Source of the DNA: Emcibacteraceae bacterium | Lineage (GTDB): Bacteria > Pseudomonadota > Alphaproteobacteria > Sphingomonadales > Emcibacteraceae | NCBI GenBank assembly: GCA_028281625.1 | Contig: JANQJN010000145.1 | Coordinates: forward strand, 1 to 47,359 | Direction: 5' to 3' | Length of the DNA stretch: 47,359 nucleotides | Shown here: piece by piece, positions 17,733 to 26,773 of the stretch | Layout: each line of letters begins with the position of its first letter | Numbering within the stretch: the stretch's first letter is position 1 | The notes under the pieces: model-generated | Databases searched by the model: none | Told to the model about the DNA's origin: nothing | What the model saw: the letters and a program-made list of their open reading frames with translations, nothing else | Made by a program: the position numbers and the translations under genes

Positions 17733-18315
17733 CGTTATTCGCTCCGAATTTGGACTGCCGCCGTTTCAGCCTGTTTATTTTGTATTTGGAAACCAATTTA
17801 AAGATTGGCCAATAAAATACAATCCATAATAAACTTCCAATGATAATTCCGCCTAAAAGCATTGGCAAAAATATTGTCTCAAGAAATGGACCAAGTGCGG
17901 CAACCGGATCGTTTACAAGGTCGACAATTGTAAAACTGCTGAACATTTCGTTCATACGCGGCATAATATCACCGCTTGCTTCCCAACCCAATATACTAGT
18001 ACCAAGTTGAAAAGTGACCGCCCAGATAAATGGAAATGTCCAAGGATTACCCACGGCTGTGCCTATAGCGGAAGTGAGAATATTACCGCGGACAATCCAG
18101 GCAACGATGCCAGCAAGAATAAAATGAAAACCAACAAACGGTGTAAAAGATACCGATGCTCCTGTCGCAAATCCCGCAGCTATGGCATAAGGCGTGCCAT
18201 CAATTCGAGCAATGCGGTGCTTCAAATAGCTGGACGCACGGCGCCATCCCGCCGAAGGCCACATAAATTCACGGATCCTTTCAAAAATCGATTGTTTTTT
18301 ACGGCGTTTAAACAG
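17719..18315 (-). CDS. DUF2062 membrane protein, apparently with a CTG start
   Basis: A small alphaproteobacterial membrane protein with GTPY.IAAGFA.GA..SFTPF.GFH, a run of hydrophobic helices, and [15 protein letters not shown] extended it to a CTG at 18313-18315, giving 198 residues. The 17 extra residues ([17 protein letters not shown]) match the basic N-terminus expected of this family, GAGG lies about 8 bases upstream, and a TGA four codons before the CTG closes the frame. Without the extension the start would be the ATG at 18264, with no ribosome site. The function is unknown. It sits between pyrE and pdxJ and overlaps pdxJ by 14 bases. Confidence 0.8.
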   Translation of the reverse strand: MFKRRKKQSIFERIREFMWPSAGWRRASSYLKHRIARIDGTPYAIAAGFATGASVSFTPFVGFHFILAGIVAWIVRGNILTSAIGTAVGNPWTFPFIWAVTFQLGTSILGWEASGDIMPRMNEMFSSFTIVDLVNDPVAALGPFLETIFLPMLLGGIIIGSLLWIVFYWPIFKLVSKYKINRLKRRQSKFGANNDGEQ

Positions 18316-18339
18316 TGTTTGACCTCATGCTAAAGGGGG

Positions 18340-18927
18340 TTATTTTTTTAAATCCCTGCTTCCTGGTTTTATCGCCTCAGTCCCTTTTAGATGCGCCGGA
18401 AGATTGTCCGGAGCATATGCCGGAATTTCCAGGCCCATAAGAGAGACAAGTGGAACGCCGACGTCTACTTTTCCATTACTGCGGTCAATCAGGCAACTCG
18501 CTGCGACCACATTACCACCGTAGTTCTTAATGGTTTCTATACATTCTTTTGAAGAAAGCCCCGTGGTTACAATATCTTCTGCCATCAACACATTCGCGCC
18601 ATCAGGAATTTCAAAGCCACGCCTTAATTCAAATTCACCATCTACGCGCTCTGTAAAAATAGCATCAACGCCGAGTTGCCGCCCCATTTCATAACCAACA
18701 ATAACACCGCCCATCGCTGGGGAGACAACAATATCAATCTTTTTATCAATGGTAAGTTTGATTTTTTCCGCCAGCGCCGAACATATACGGGCTGCGCGCT
18801 CTGGATTCATTAGAACACGTGCACACTGAAGATATTTTTCGCTGTGTAAGCCGGAAGAAAGCAGGAAATGTCCCTCGAGCAAGGCTTCAGCGTCTCTAAA
18901 TTCTTTTAAAACTTCATTCTTATCCAT
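18340..18927 (-). CDS. pyrE: Orotate phosphoribosyltransferase
   Basis: A 195-residue type I phosphoribosyltransferase making orotidine 5'-phosphate from orotate and PRPP in pyrimidine synthesis. The PRPP loop reads VLMAEDIVTTGLSSKE, and VVSPAMGGVIVGYEMGRQL is the usual substrate-loop region. The sequence is of the shorter alphaproteobacterial PyrE type. AAGGA precedes the ATG. It lies 11 bases after rel. Confidence 0.95.
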   Translation of the reverse strand: MDKNEVLKEFRDAEALLEGHFLLSSGLHSEKYLQCARVLMNPERAARICSALAEKIKLTIDKKIDIVVSPAMGGVIVGYEMGRQLGVDAIFTERVDGEFELRRGFEIPDGANVLMAEDIVTTGLSSKECIETIKNYGGNVVAASCLIDRSNGKVDVGVPLVSLMGLEIPAYAPDNLPAHLKGTEAIKPGSRDLKK

Positions 18928-18938
18928 AATTGTCCTTT

Positions 18939-21092
18939 TTAATCGGTAAACGCCCGCTCAGCGGAGTTAACATAGTTGCTGGCTCTTAGTGCGGAGATAA
19001 CATCGGTCAAATGTTTAACATCCCTGACCTCAAGATCAAGCTCAATCCGAAACACATCGGCTGATCTTTCGCTGAACTTGATATTGCTCACATTACCATC
19101 GTCCTGTGCAATAATGGAAAGCACAGATGCAAGCGCACCGGAGACATGTTTCAATGCCATATCCACGCGCCCGATGTAAATTTCAGCGCTATTTTCCGGT
19201 GGATGCCAGGAAAGATCAAGCCACGCTTCCGGTGCTTCGGTGTATACATCAAGCGCCTCACAATCGATGGTGTGGACCATAATACCTTTTCCTTCAGATA
19301 CAATTCCAACAATTCGGTCCCCGGGAAGCGGGTGGCAGCACTTTGAAATATGAACGGGAAGTCCTGGCATAAGCCCCTTAATCGGCAGTTGATTGTCACC
19401 ACCTTTGTGAGCTCGTTTGGTATCCACCACAATGGCTCCGCCCTTTTTGGCATCTTTTTTATTCTTGAGACTTGGAAACACCAACTCAAGCACAGATCTA
19501 TCAGAAATTTCACCACTACCTACTTTTTCAAAAACAGTGGGTGAACCTCCTTTCAAGTTCAGCTTTTTCGCTGCTGAAGCAATGGCTTTTTTGGTGTATT
19601 CCCTTTTTTCCTGCTCAAAGGAATGTTTGAGAATTTCCTCACCAAGATCAATATATTCTTCTTTTTGTCGCTGTCTTGTGTGCTTACGAATGGCTGCTTT
19701 TGCTTTTCCTGTCACAACAAAATCCGCCCAGCTTTCGTGCGGTCGCTGCGCTTTCGAGGTCAGGATTTCAACCTGGTCACCGTTGGCGAGACGACGTTTA
19801 AGCTGCGCCGGTTCCCCGTTTACCTTACCGCCGACGCAGGTATCACCGACCATTGTATGAACCGCATAAGCAAAATCCACCACAGTTGATCCGGCCGGCA
19901 GATTAATCAGTTCCCCTTTTGGCGTAAAACAGAAGACCTGATTTTGATACATGGCGATTTTAGTATGCTCTAGAAATTCCTCTGGATCAGCCGCATGCTC
20001 AAGTATTTCCAGCAAGTCCTGGAGCCAGCGGTAATGAACACTATCTTTTTTGGAGGCATCGTTTTTATAACGCCAGTGAGCCGCAACCCCTTTTTCAGCG
20101 ATAATATCCATTTCCGTGGATCTGATCTGTACTTCGATACGCTTTCGCTGTGGGCCGATCACAACCGTGTGAATAGACTGATACCCATTGGGCTTTGGCA
20201 TCGAAATATAATCTTTAAGAAGCCCGGGCACTGCCTGCCAGGTTTTATGAATAACACCAAGCGCTTTATAGCAATCTTCCACATCGTCCACGATCACCCG
20301 AAACGCGAACAAGTCGGCCTGATTTTCAAGACTTACATTGCGGTAAGTGATCTTTTTCCAGATGGAATAAGGCTGTTTGCGTCGACCAATCACCTCCGCA
20401 TCAAGGAAGTTTTCAGCAAATATCTTTTCAAGTTCCTTGATCACCTCATCGCGGACATTTTCCGTATTGGCATAAAGATAATCCAGGCGCTTCATAATAG
20501 ATTCGTGCGCTTCCGGATAAACGTGAGGAAATGCCAGGTCTTCAAGCTCGTTCATCAGCTCCTGCATTCCGATCCGCTCCGCAAGAGGGGCATATATATC
20601 CAGAGTTTCCCGGGAAATGCGGGCGCGTTTTTCCGGCTTTTTAATAAAATGAAGTGTGCGCATGTTATGAAGCCGATCCGCGAGCTTGACAAGCAACACC
20701 CGAATATCGTTAGACATAGCAAGCAGAAATTTTCTGAAGTTTTCCGCCTGCTTGGATGTCTCCGACGTATACTCAAGCTCAGAAAGCTTGGTCACCCCGT
20801 CAACCATTTTGGCAATATCAACACCGAACAATTCTTCAATTTGCTCATAAGTCGCGACAGTGTCTTCAATCGTATCGTGAAGAAGTGCCGTTACGATTGT
20901 ATCGCAGTCAAGCTGCATCCCTGTGAGAATGCCCGCAACTTCGAGCGGATGAGAAAAATACGGATCGCCACTGGCGCGTGTTTGTGTACCATGCGCCTTC
21001 ATAGAAAAAACATAGGCCCGATTCAGACGCATTTCGTCCAAATCTGGATCATAAGCTTTAACCATATCAACAAGTTCAAATTGGCGTATCAC
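18939..21092 (-). CDS. rel: Bifunctional (p)ppGpp synthetase/hydrolase (RSH)
   Basis: A 717-residue RelA/SpoT-homologue, the stringent-response enzyme. The hydrolase HD domain is intact (His48 region, HDTIEDT at 72-78). The synthetase domain holds DLFAFRVIVDD and MPKPNGYQSIHT with RIEVQIRS. TGS (about 390-450, FTPKGELINLPAGST) and a C-terminal ACT domain follow. Both activities are expected, as for the single Rsh of alphaproteobacteria. The start is GTG with AGGA 8 bases upstream. It follows rpoZ after a terminator-like hairpin. Confidence 0.96.
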   Translation of the reverse strand: MIRQFELVDMVKAYDPDLDEMRLNRAYVFSMKAHGTQTRASGDPYFSHPLEVAGILTGMQLDCDTIVTALLHDTIEDTVATYEQIEELFGVDIAKMVDGVTKLSELEYTSETSKQAENFRKFLLAMSNDIRVLLVKLADRLHNMRTLHFIKKPEKRARISRETLDIYAPLAERIGMQELMNELEDLAFPHVYPEAHESIMKRLDYLYANTENVRDEVIKELEKIFAENFLDAEVIGRRKQPYSIWKKITYRNVSLENQADLFAFRVIVDDVEDCYKALGVIHKTWQAVPGLLKDYISMPKPNGYQSIHTVVIGPQRKRIEVQIRSTEMDIIAEKGVAAHWRYKNDASKKDSVHYRWLQDLLEILEHAADPEEFLEHTKIAMYQNQVFCFTPKGELINLPAGSTVVDFAYAVHTMVGDTCVGGKVNGEPAQLKRRLANGDQVEILTSKAQRPHESWADFVVTGKAKAAIRKHTRQRQKEEYIDLGEEILKHSFEQEKREYTKKAIASAAKKLNLKGGSPTVFEKVGSGEISDRSVLELVFPSLKNKKDAKKGGAIVVDTKRAHKGGDNQLPIKGLMPGLPVHISKCCHPLPGDRIVGIVSEGKGIMVHTIDCEALDVYTEAPEAWLDLSWHPPENSAEIYIGRVDMALKHVSGALASVLSIIAQDDGNVSNIKFSERSADVFRIELDLEVRDVKHLTDVISALRASNYVNSAERAFTD

Positions 21093-21132
21093 GTGACAGT
21101 TCCTGATTGAGTTCTTTGTTCATACTCACTGT

Positions 21133-21173
21133 AAAAAAAAGACCTGCCGAGAACAACTCAAACAAGTCTTTTT
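21133..21173 (-). terminator. Terminator/attenuator between rpoZ and rel
   Basis: On the minus strand AAAAGACTTG pairs with CAGGTCTTTT (10 bp, one wobble) around a 16-nt loop and is followed by further T residues. It should end most rpoZ transcripts and let only a fraction read into rel, unless rel has its own promoter in the remaining 40 bases. Confidence 0.7.
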
Positions 21174-21197
21174 AGCTAAAATATTTCAGAAGCTAGC

Positions 21198-21611
21198 TTA
21201 CTCTGGTGCAACTTCACCTTCAGCCGCTTCGCCTTCTTCACCTTCTGTTTCTGCTTTTGCTACATCAGCCTTAACTTCCATGGCTACCTTTGCAAGATTA
21301 TCAGCGGAAATATCCTGGTTGTTTTCACTGAGCTTTTGTTCAGCAAGCAGAAGTGAAATATCGTCTTCTTCCGGCTCATCCACTTCAACATGCTTTTGAA
21401 GACCATAAAGAACGGCTTCTTGAAGATCTTCCGCCTGAATGGTTTCATCAGCGATTTCACGGAGGGCAACAACAGGGTTTTTGTCGTTGTCGCGCTCAAC
21501 AGTAATAGGGGCACCTGCGGAAATCTGACGCGCACGGCGAGCAGCCAGCAACACCAGGTCAAATCGGTTATCTACTTTGTCTTCGCAATCTTCTACGGTA
21601 ACACGTGCCAT
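21198..21611 (-). CDS. rpoZ: RNA polymerase omega subunit
   Basis: A 137-residue omega subunit that helps assemble RNA polymerase and, with beta', forms a ppGpp site in many proteobacteria. The core [29 protein letters not shown] and [12 protein letters not shown] are standard. The C-terminal tail is long and acidic, ending in a Glu/Ala-rich run, as in other alphaproteobacteria. The start at 21611 is set by GGAGAG 8 bases upstream. Pairing with rel is conserved. Confidence 0.96.
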   Translation of the reverse strand: MARVTVEDCEDKVDNRFDLVLLAARRARQISAGAPITVERDNDKNPVVALREIADETIQAEDLQEAVLYGLQKHVEVDEPEEDDISLLLAEQKLSENNQDISADNLAKVAMEVKADVAKAETEGEEGEAAEGEVAPE

Positions 21612-21646
21612 TTTGCACACTCTCCATGTAAATAAATAAAAAAGGG

Positions 21647-21675
21647 CTTATACAATTCCTCACCTGTTCTGTAAA
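21647..21675 (-). promoter_or_regulatory. rpoZ: Sigma70-type promoter of rpoZ
   Basis: On the minus strand TTTACA (21670-21675) and TATAAG (21647-21652) are separated by exactly 17 bases, each one mismatch from consensus. Transcription would begin about 30 bases before the rpoZ start. The promoter overlaps the region just before the folK stop codon side of the gap. Confidence 0.6.
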
Positions 21676-21679
21676 GCCG

Positions 21680-22234
21680 CTAAGTGGCCAAATTAGCGGA
21701 TTTTTGGGGTATTTGTCTAACGATTCCCGCCGATTCCTGCTCTTCAAGTAATTCTACTACGCTTTTAGACAAAACTGGATGCACCCAGCCGGGGGCGAGT
21801 TCCTTAAAAGGAATCAGCACGAAATCACGTTCATGCATTCTGCTGTGGGGGATAACCATCTCATTATTTTCAAGGTTTTTACTTTGTAAAAGCCACGTTT
21901 CCCGTTCCGGCACCACCACATCATCATAACACAAAAGATCAATATCAATGATCCGCGCTTCCCATCGATCCCTTCTGGTTCGACCTAGCTGTTCCTCTAT
22001 TTTATGCAGCGTCTTTAGCAGCTGATCCGCACTCAGTGTCGTCTCTATTTGTGCTACCGCATTAATGAACCAGGGTTGATCTGATTTTGGAACAGGTTCT
22101 GTTTCATAAAAGTTTGAGCATGCCGCGATTTTAATACCCGAAACCTCAATCGCTTCAATTGCTGCTTTCACGACGGCAATTGAGGTTGGATATTGCTTGC
22201 TTGTTAAATTACTGCCTAGTCCAATGAAGATCAT
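21680..22234 (-). CDS. folK: 2-amino-4-hydroxy-6-hydroxymethyldihydropteridine pyrophosphokinase
   Basis: A 184-residue HPPK that transfers pyrophosphate from ATP to the pterin in folate synthesis. The motifs are IFIGLGSNL, SNFYETEPV, DQPWFINAVA, and the signature RDRWEARIIDIDLLCYDD followed by IPHSRMHERDFVL. It is upstream of rpoZ on the same strand, as in many alphaproteobacteria. Only a weak GGA lies before the ATG. Confidence 0.96.
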   Translation of the reverse strand: MIFIGLGSNLTSKQYPTSIAVVKAAIEAIEVSGIKIAACSNFYETEPVPKSDQPWFINAVAQIETTLSADQLLKTLHKIEEQLGRTRRDRWEARIIDIDLLCYDDVVVPERETWLLQSKNLENNEMVIPHSRMHERDFVLIPFKELAPGWVHPVLSKSVVELLEEQESAGIVRQIPQKSANLAT

Positions 22235-22395
22235 AATATTGATTTTCCAAATAAATTCCAGAAATTAGCTGAATGTGGAGACACTCACCAGAAAAATCGC
22301 CTATCCATAAATATAAGCAATCCCTAAAACAGTTTTAAAACACCGCTAAATATGGTATAAGTAGTTATATTTTATTTATATTTTAGGAATTTATT

Positions 22396-22950
22396 ATGTT
22401 ATTTTACCCCGATGAAAAATTGGCCATTTTTATTGATGGTTCCAACCTTTTTGCTACTGCAAAATCCCTGAATTTCGATATCGATTATAGTAGACTGCGT
22501 CGCTATTTCGCGGACAGAAGCCGACTGCTAAGGGCAAATTATTATACCGCGCTGATCGAAGATGCTGAATATTCGCCCCTGCGCCCACTTGTGGATTGGC
22601 TTGACTACAATGGTTATACCATGATCACGAAGCCTACCAAGGAATTCACTGATGATCGCGGTGAAAAGAAAATCAAAGGTAACATGGATATGGAACTGGC
22701 CATCGACATGATGGGAATGGCAGAGCATGCGGATCATATAGTACTCTTTTCCGGTGATGGCGATTTCCGGCGCCTCGTGGAATCCGTACAGCGGAAGGGC
22801 GTCCGGGTTACTGTGGTAAGCAGCACAAAAACCCATCCTTCAATGGTGGCGGACGAACTAAGGCGACAAGCGGACAGCTTCATTGAAATTTCCAACATGC
22901 ACGAAGAATTCGGACGGGTTGAATCCTCTGATGCGATCGGACACCCTTAA
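22396..22950 (+). CDS. NYN-domain (LabA/DUF88-type) protein, putative RNase
   Basis: A 184-residue PIN-like NYN domain protein. The acidic metal-binding residues fall in IFIDGSNLF (first Asp), KGNMDMELAIDMM and LFSGDGDFRRLV. VRVTVVSS and a final ADELRRQADSFIEI complete the fold. Related proteins are Mg-dependent nucleases or RNA-processing factors of uncertain target. AGGA lies 8 bases before the ATG. It is 3 bases upstream of a uracil-DNA glycosylase and so probably co-expressed. Confidence 0.9.
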   Translation: MLFYPDEKLAIFIDGSNLFATAKSLNFDIDYSRLRRYFADRSRLLRANYYTALIEDAEYSPLRPLVDWLDYNGYTMITKPTKEFTDDRGEKKIKGNMDMELAIDMMGMAEHADHIVLFSGDGDFRRLVESVQRKGVRVTVVSSTKTHPSMVADELRRQADSFIEISNMHEEFGRVESSDAIGHP

Positions 22951-22953
22951 AGC

Positions 22954-23625
22954 ATGACTAACATTGACCTTATTAAAAGGCACGCTGATGCCTTGCCCGG
23001 CAACGCGCCGCTTAACTGCGTGCTCTGTCCCCGACTAGTCGATTTTAGAAACCAAAATATTGAGAAGTTCCCTGATTTTTTTAATGGCCCAGTGCCCGCC
23101 TTTGGTGCATCAAATGCTGAATTACTGATTGTTGGGCTTGCGCCGGGGCTTAAGGGTGCAAACAGAACCGGCCGACCCTTTACCGGCGATTACGCCGGCG
23201 ATCTGCTTTATCCTACACTTATTAAGTTCGGGTTTGCCAAAGGAACCTATGGATCATCCATTGATGATGGCCTGACCCTGGACCGGGCGATCATCACCAA
23301 TGCCGTCAGGTGCGTACCACCACAAAACAAAACCATTGGTGAAGAAGAACGCAACTGTCGACCTTATTTAATTGAGCAGATTGAAAAACTACCTACCATT
23401 CGCCTCATATTGGCACTCGGATTGGTTGCTCACAATGCCGTTCTATCTACATATGGCGAAAAAAAATCGGCCTTCAAATTTGGGCATAACAAAACCCATG
23501 AACTTTCCAACGGTCTGATGCTAATCGATAGCTATCATTGCTCACGCTATAATACCAACACAGGGCGCCTTACCACTGAAATGTTTGAAGCAGTCTTTGA
23601 AACTATAGTGGCTAAGCTGAAATAA
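22954..23625 (+). CDS. Family 5 uracil-DNA glycosylase (UDGb type)
   Basis: A 223-residue DNA-repair glycosylase with an iron-sulfur cluster. Cys22, Cys25, Cys120 and Cys135 are the four cluster ligands (CVLC, VRC, NC). Motif I is GLAPGLKGANRTGRPFTGD (61-79), where UDGb enzymes lack the polar residue used by family 1 to activate water. The second motif is SYHCSRYNTNTGRLT. UDGb enzymes remove uracil, and often hypoxanthine and other deaminated bases, from double-stranded DNA. It is translated directly after the NYN gene. Confidence 0.93.
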   Translation: MTNIDLIKRHADALPGNAPLNCVLCPRLVDFRNQNIEKFPDFFNGPVPAFGASNAELLIVGLAPGLKGANRTGRPFTGDYAGDLLYPTLIKFGFAKGTYGSSIDDGLTLDRAIITNAVRCVPPQNKTIGEEERNCRPYLIEQIEKLPTIRLILALGLVAHNAVLSTYGEKKSAFKFGHNKTHELSNGLMLIDSYHCSRYNTNTGRLTTEMFEAVFETIVAKLK

Positions 23626-23837
23626 AGCAGCCTAGAAAAAAAATCACTGAAATAGAATATGCTAACCTCTATTTACACGCATTTATATAATATGTACATA
23701 TTTTTACAACCTTATAGGTAATAACACAACCGAAAGTATGTAAAAAATCTGGATTTTTCATTCAGTTTGGGTTAAGGTTCATTTGTTATAGTGTTAAATA
23801 GGTGATTGGGATATATGTATTAAAAAAGGAATATAGG

Positions 23838-25328
23838 ATGAGTATCTTTAGTAAGTTCCTAAATACGACAGCCGTTGTTACAGCCTTCGTTGCAGCGAGC
23901 TTGATTACGATTCCAGTTTACGATGCGTCTGCACAGCAAAGAAACAAGCAAAAAACGAGAGTTACCAAGCCATCTTCAACACCGAAAGTTACGGCTCCGA
24001 GACGCAGTGCACCTCGTGCAACCGCGCCACGACGTAGCAGCAGCATATCAACATCATCACGCAGCCGTCCCACGATTTCAACAAGATCAAATAATTCAAC
24101 GCGCATTGCCCCGAGAGTAAGCACCAACCGCAGTGTAACAAACACCAGAAACACGACGCGTAATGCCGTTAGAAGCCGCGGCAGCACTGCAGCGGCAATA
24201 AATACGCGCAACAACAGAACGGTAACCCGTAGCCGCTCTACAAGTACCACTGTTGTGAACAGTAATAACAGGCCTACCCGAGTTATTGATCGTAGCCGCA
24301 TTAACAGATCGGTTACAACAAGTAGCAATCGCGGCAATCGCACTGTGACACGCAGTCGCTCAAACACCACTGTTGCAAACACCAATAACAGCCCAAGAAG
24401 GGTTGTCGATCGCACCCGTGTAGGTAGGACTGTTGTAAACAACAATGGTCGCGGTAATCGGGAAGTCACCCGTAATCGGGGCAATACGACTGTCGTAAGA
24501 AACACAGGTCGCGGCAGCAATAGAACAATTGTCCGTGATGCGGCCAATAACACAGTGGTTACCAACAATAATCGGGGCAACAACCGTACCATCGTTCGGG
24601 ATCGTGGCGACAGAACTGTGATAAGAAATACAGGTCGTGGCGGCAATCGAACAGTTGTTCGCAACCGGGGTGGCGGCGGCAACACGACAGTGATTAACAA
24701 TAATGTCGGTGGCCCAATAAACACTGTGGTGAATAACCGTCATTACAGCGGCGTAGTCGGTGGCCACCGTGGATATCGCAGAGCTTATTATCGCGGCTAC
24801 CGCCATGGCTACAGAGATGGTGGCCACACCGGTGCTTTCCTCACCGGCTTCATCGGTGGCGCGCTTCTATATTCCGCTTATAACAGCTATAGCTATTATG
24901 ACGACTATTATGGCGGCATGAGCTACAGCTTCGGATTTGGTTACGGTTACCCTTACCATTATGGAACCAGTTTTTATCGGATGGGATATTACGGCGCGGC
25001 GGACTATTGGGGGCCAAGCTATTACGGTGCCAGCTATTATTACAGTCCCAGATATCGCTACCGCGCACCGACAAGAATTGTGTATGTAAACCAGCCTGTC
25101 CAAACAGTATATGAACAAATACCACCGGGTGAGTACCAATATGCAGATGATCAATCCGCATATCAGTATCAGCCTGAACAGATTCAGGAAGAAAACTGCC
25201 TCCAGGTACGTGAATATACAACCACAATCGAAATTGGTGGTGAAACGGTCCCCGCCTATGGCCAAGCCTGCCTGATGCCAGATGGCAGCTGGAAATTTGG
25301 TGACCCTATCCGGGAACCGGAATTCTAA
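23838..25328 (+). CDS. Secreted Arg/Asn-rich repeat protein with a Tyr-rich middle and a conserved C-terminal cap
   Basis: A 496-residue protein with a signal peptide (cleavage after DASA). Residues about 35-130 are Ser/Arg/Thr-rich. About 130-290 holds seven or eight degenerate copies of a unit of about 21 residues, NRTVxRxRGxxTVxxNTxRG. Then comes a Gly/Tyr stretch with a glycine-zipper-like GFIGGALLYSAY, a Tyr-rich stretch, and a C-terminal domain (C..REYTTTIEIGGE, AYGQACLMPDGSW) like that of small alphaproteobacterial surface antigens. It is very basic before the Tyr-rich part, so binding to polyanions such as LPS, DNA or teichoic-like polymers is conceivable. Start from the ATG with AGGA..AGG just upstream. 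Confidence 0.75.
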   Translation: MSIFSKFLNTTAVVTAFVAASLITIPVYDASAQQRNKQKTRVTKPSSTPKVTAPRRSAPRATAPRRSSSISTSSRSRPTISTRSNNSTRIAPRVSTNRSVTNTRNTTRNAVRSRGSTAAAINTRNNRTVTRSRSTSTTVVNSNNRPTRVIDRSRINRSVTTSSNRGNRTVTRSRSNTTVANTNNSPRRVVDRTRVGRTVVNNNGRGNREVTRNRGNTTVVRNTGRGSNRTIVRDAANNTVVTNNNRGNNRTIVRDRGDRTVIRNTGRGGNRTVVRNRGGGGNTTVINNNVGGPINTVVNNRHYSGVVGGHRGYRRAYYRGYRHGYRDGGHTGAFLTGFIGGALLYSAYNSYSYYDDYYGGMSYSFGFGYGYPYHYGTSFYRMGYYGAADYWGPSYYGASYYYSPRYRYRAPTRIVYVNQPVQTVYEQIPPGEYQYADDQSAYQYQPEQIQEENCLQVREYTTTIEIGGETVPAYGQACLMPDGSWKFGDPIREPEF

Positions 25329-25348
25329 GATTAAATTAAATGATGATT

Positions 25349-25378
25349 AAAACCCGCTGCTTGTAGCGGGTTTTTTTT
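25349..25378. terminator. Bidirectional terminator
   Basis: AAAACCCGCT, a short loop, AGCGGGTTTTTTTT: a GC-rich stem with T-run, between the convergent repeat-protein and permease genes. Confidence 0.9.
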
Positions 25379-25381
25379 GGG

Positions 25382-26689
25382 TTACTTACGTACAATATTT
25401 TGTACGACATAAAGTACGGTTGACACTGCCAAGAAAATTATAAGTCCTAGCCATTCCTCACCTGTCATTTGATAAAGCATCCATGAAATAAGAGCGCAAC
25501 TCAAAACAGGAATGATAAATTTTCCAGGCATTTTAAACTCACCTTCTTTTGGGTCCCCGTCTCGCAATCTTACTTTCAGGGCTGCTGCACTGACCCCTGC
25601 ATACACAAGAAGGATGGATCCAGACGCGAGTACCGCCAACGTCTGGAAGGAACCACTCAGCGCGATCGCACCAATCGCAAATGCATAAAGCATGATCGCC
25701 ATATGTGGCGTTTTATACTTTGGATGTACTTTACCTAATACGCCTGGCAGATTTCCATCACGCGCCGCCGCAAATATCACACGGGGCGTCGCCAAAATGT
25801 CACCACTTAAAGTGCCAAATATGGAAATAGCCGCCCCAGCAAGCAACAAAGTCGCGCCCCATTCACCGAAGACAATCTCCGCTGCGGCGGCAAGCGGCGC
25901 TTCGGTATTTTGCGCAAGACCATCCCCAAGTACACCTTGCGCGACCGTTTGAAGCCCAAGGTAAACAATGAATATGCTGCCCATTCCAAGCAACAGCCCT
26001 AGTGGCACTGTCCTAGCCGGGTTCTTAAATTCGCCGCTGGTGTTCAGCGCTGTTTCAGCACCAGAGAACGCGAATATCAAAAGGAGAGTACCCGCACCAA
26101 TATTTTCAAGTGATGGCATTTCGGTAATCGCCAGATTGTCAAAATTGATCATGGTCAGGCCCACAATCAACAACAGCGCAAGTGGCACAAATTTGGCCGC
26201 AGTATTAAACATTGCGAAGCGAATGCCTGACTTAACTCCAACAACATTGGTGTAGGCCATAAAGGAAAACAGTGCGACAATAAATACAACCCGCCAGACC
26301 GGGTCGTTTAAAAGCGGCACGGCAATCGCGATTGTTTCTACCATGGCGATTGTTATCGCGGCATCCGAAAACACTGCCCAACCAAACCAAAGTAAGGTCG
26401 ATGCGATAAAACCGGGGAATTTGCCAAATGCATCTTCGATATAGGCGTAGGATCCACCACTGCGCGTAATTCGGCTGCCGATTTCTGCATAACATAAAAA
26501 TATAAGCGCGACAGCAGCAGCGCAGATAAAATAAGCAACCAGTGCAGCGGAACCAAGTTGCGCCGCTACATAGCCGGGGAGTACAAATATCCCGGCGCCA
26601 ACGACCATATTAAAAATATTAGTACCCAGTGCCTTGGGTCCAATGGTCCTGATCAGACCTTCGTCGGAATTGCTTTCACTATCACTCAT
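25382..26689 (-). CDS. APC-superfamily amino acid permease
   Basis: A 435-residue inner membrane transporter with about 12 hydrophobic segments. The N-terminus GTNIFNMVVGAGIFVLPG is the APC helix 1 motif, and R.GGSYAYIEDAFG is the helix 2-3 loop. It should exchange or import an amino acid or amine by proton or antiport coupling; the substrate cannot be read. GGGGAAG precedes the ATG. It lies 84 bases after an aminotransferase on the same strand, so the two may serve one amino acid. Confidence 0.92.
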   Translation of the reverse strand: MSDSESNSDEGLIRTIGPKALGTNIFNMVVGAGIFVLPGYVAAQLGSAALVAYFICAAAVALIFLCYAEIGSRITRSGGSYAYIEDAFGKFPGFIASTLLWFGWAVFSDAAITIAMVETIAIAVPLLNDPVWRVVFIVALFSFMAYTNVVGVKSGIRFAMFNTAAKFVPLALLLIVGLTMINFDNLAITEMPSLENIGAGTLLLIFAFSGAETALNTSGEFKNPARTVPLGLLLGMGSIFIVYLGLQTVAQGVLGDGLAQNTEAPLAAAAEIVFGEWGATLLLAGAAISIFGTLSGDILATPRVIFAAARDGNLPGVLGKVHPKYKTPHMAIMLYAFAIGAIALSGSFQTLAVLASGSILLVYAGVSAAALKVRLRDGDPKEGEFKMPGKFIIPVLSCALISWMLYQMTGEEWLGLIIFLAVSTVLYVVQNIVRK

Positions 26690-26773
26690 AACTTCCCCTT
26701 TATCGTTCCCTAATTATGAAACCATATTGGACCAGTATGTGTGGTGATCACAAGCGATTTTATTTAACTTGGT

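Noticed and set aside
19995..21110. 371-codon plus-strand frame opposite rel
   Set aside because: The rel protein on the other strand has intact HD, synthetase and TGS motifs; the antisense product resembles nothing and is a shadow of rel codon use.
24180..24720. Regular repeats that could be mistaken for a CRISPR array
   Set aside because: They are imperfect, coding, in frame with a secreted protein, and there are no unique spacers of uniform length or cas genes.
23918..24724. Long open frame (268 codons) on the minus strand across the repeat protein
   Set aside because: It mirrors the periodic, stop-poor codons of the Arg/Asn repeat gene on the plus strand. It gives a low-complexity Leu/Arg/Val protein without a ribosome site.
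25349..26773. Permease and aminotransferase as an arginine-linked pair with rocFD
   Set aside because: They are 13 kb away and no motif gives arginine specificity, so the link is not claimed.
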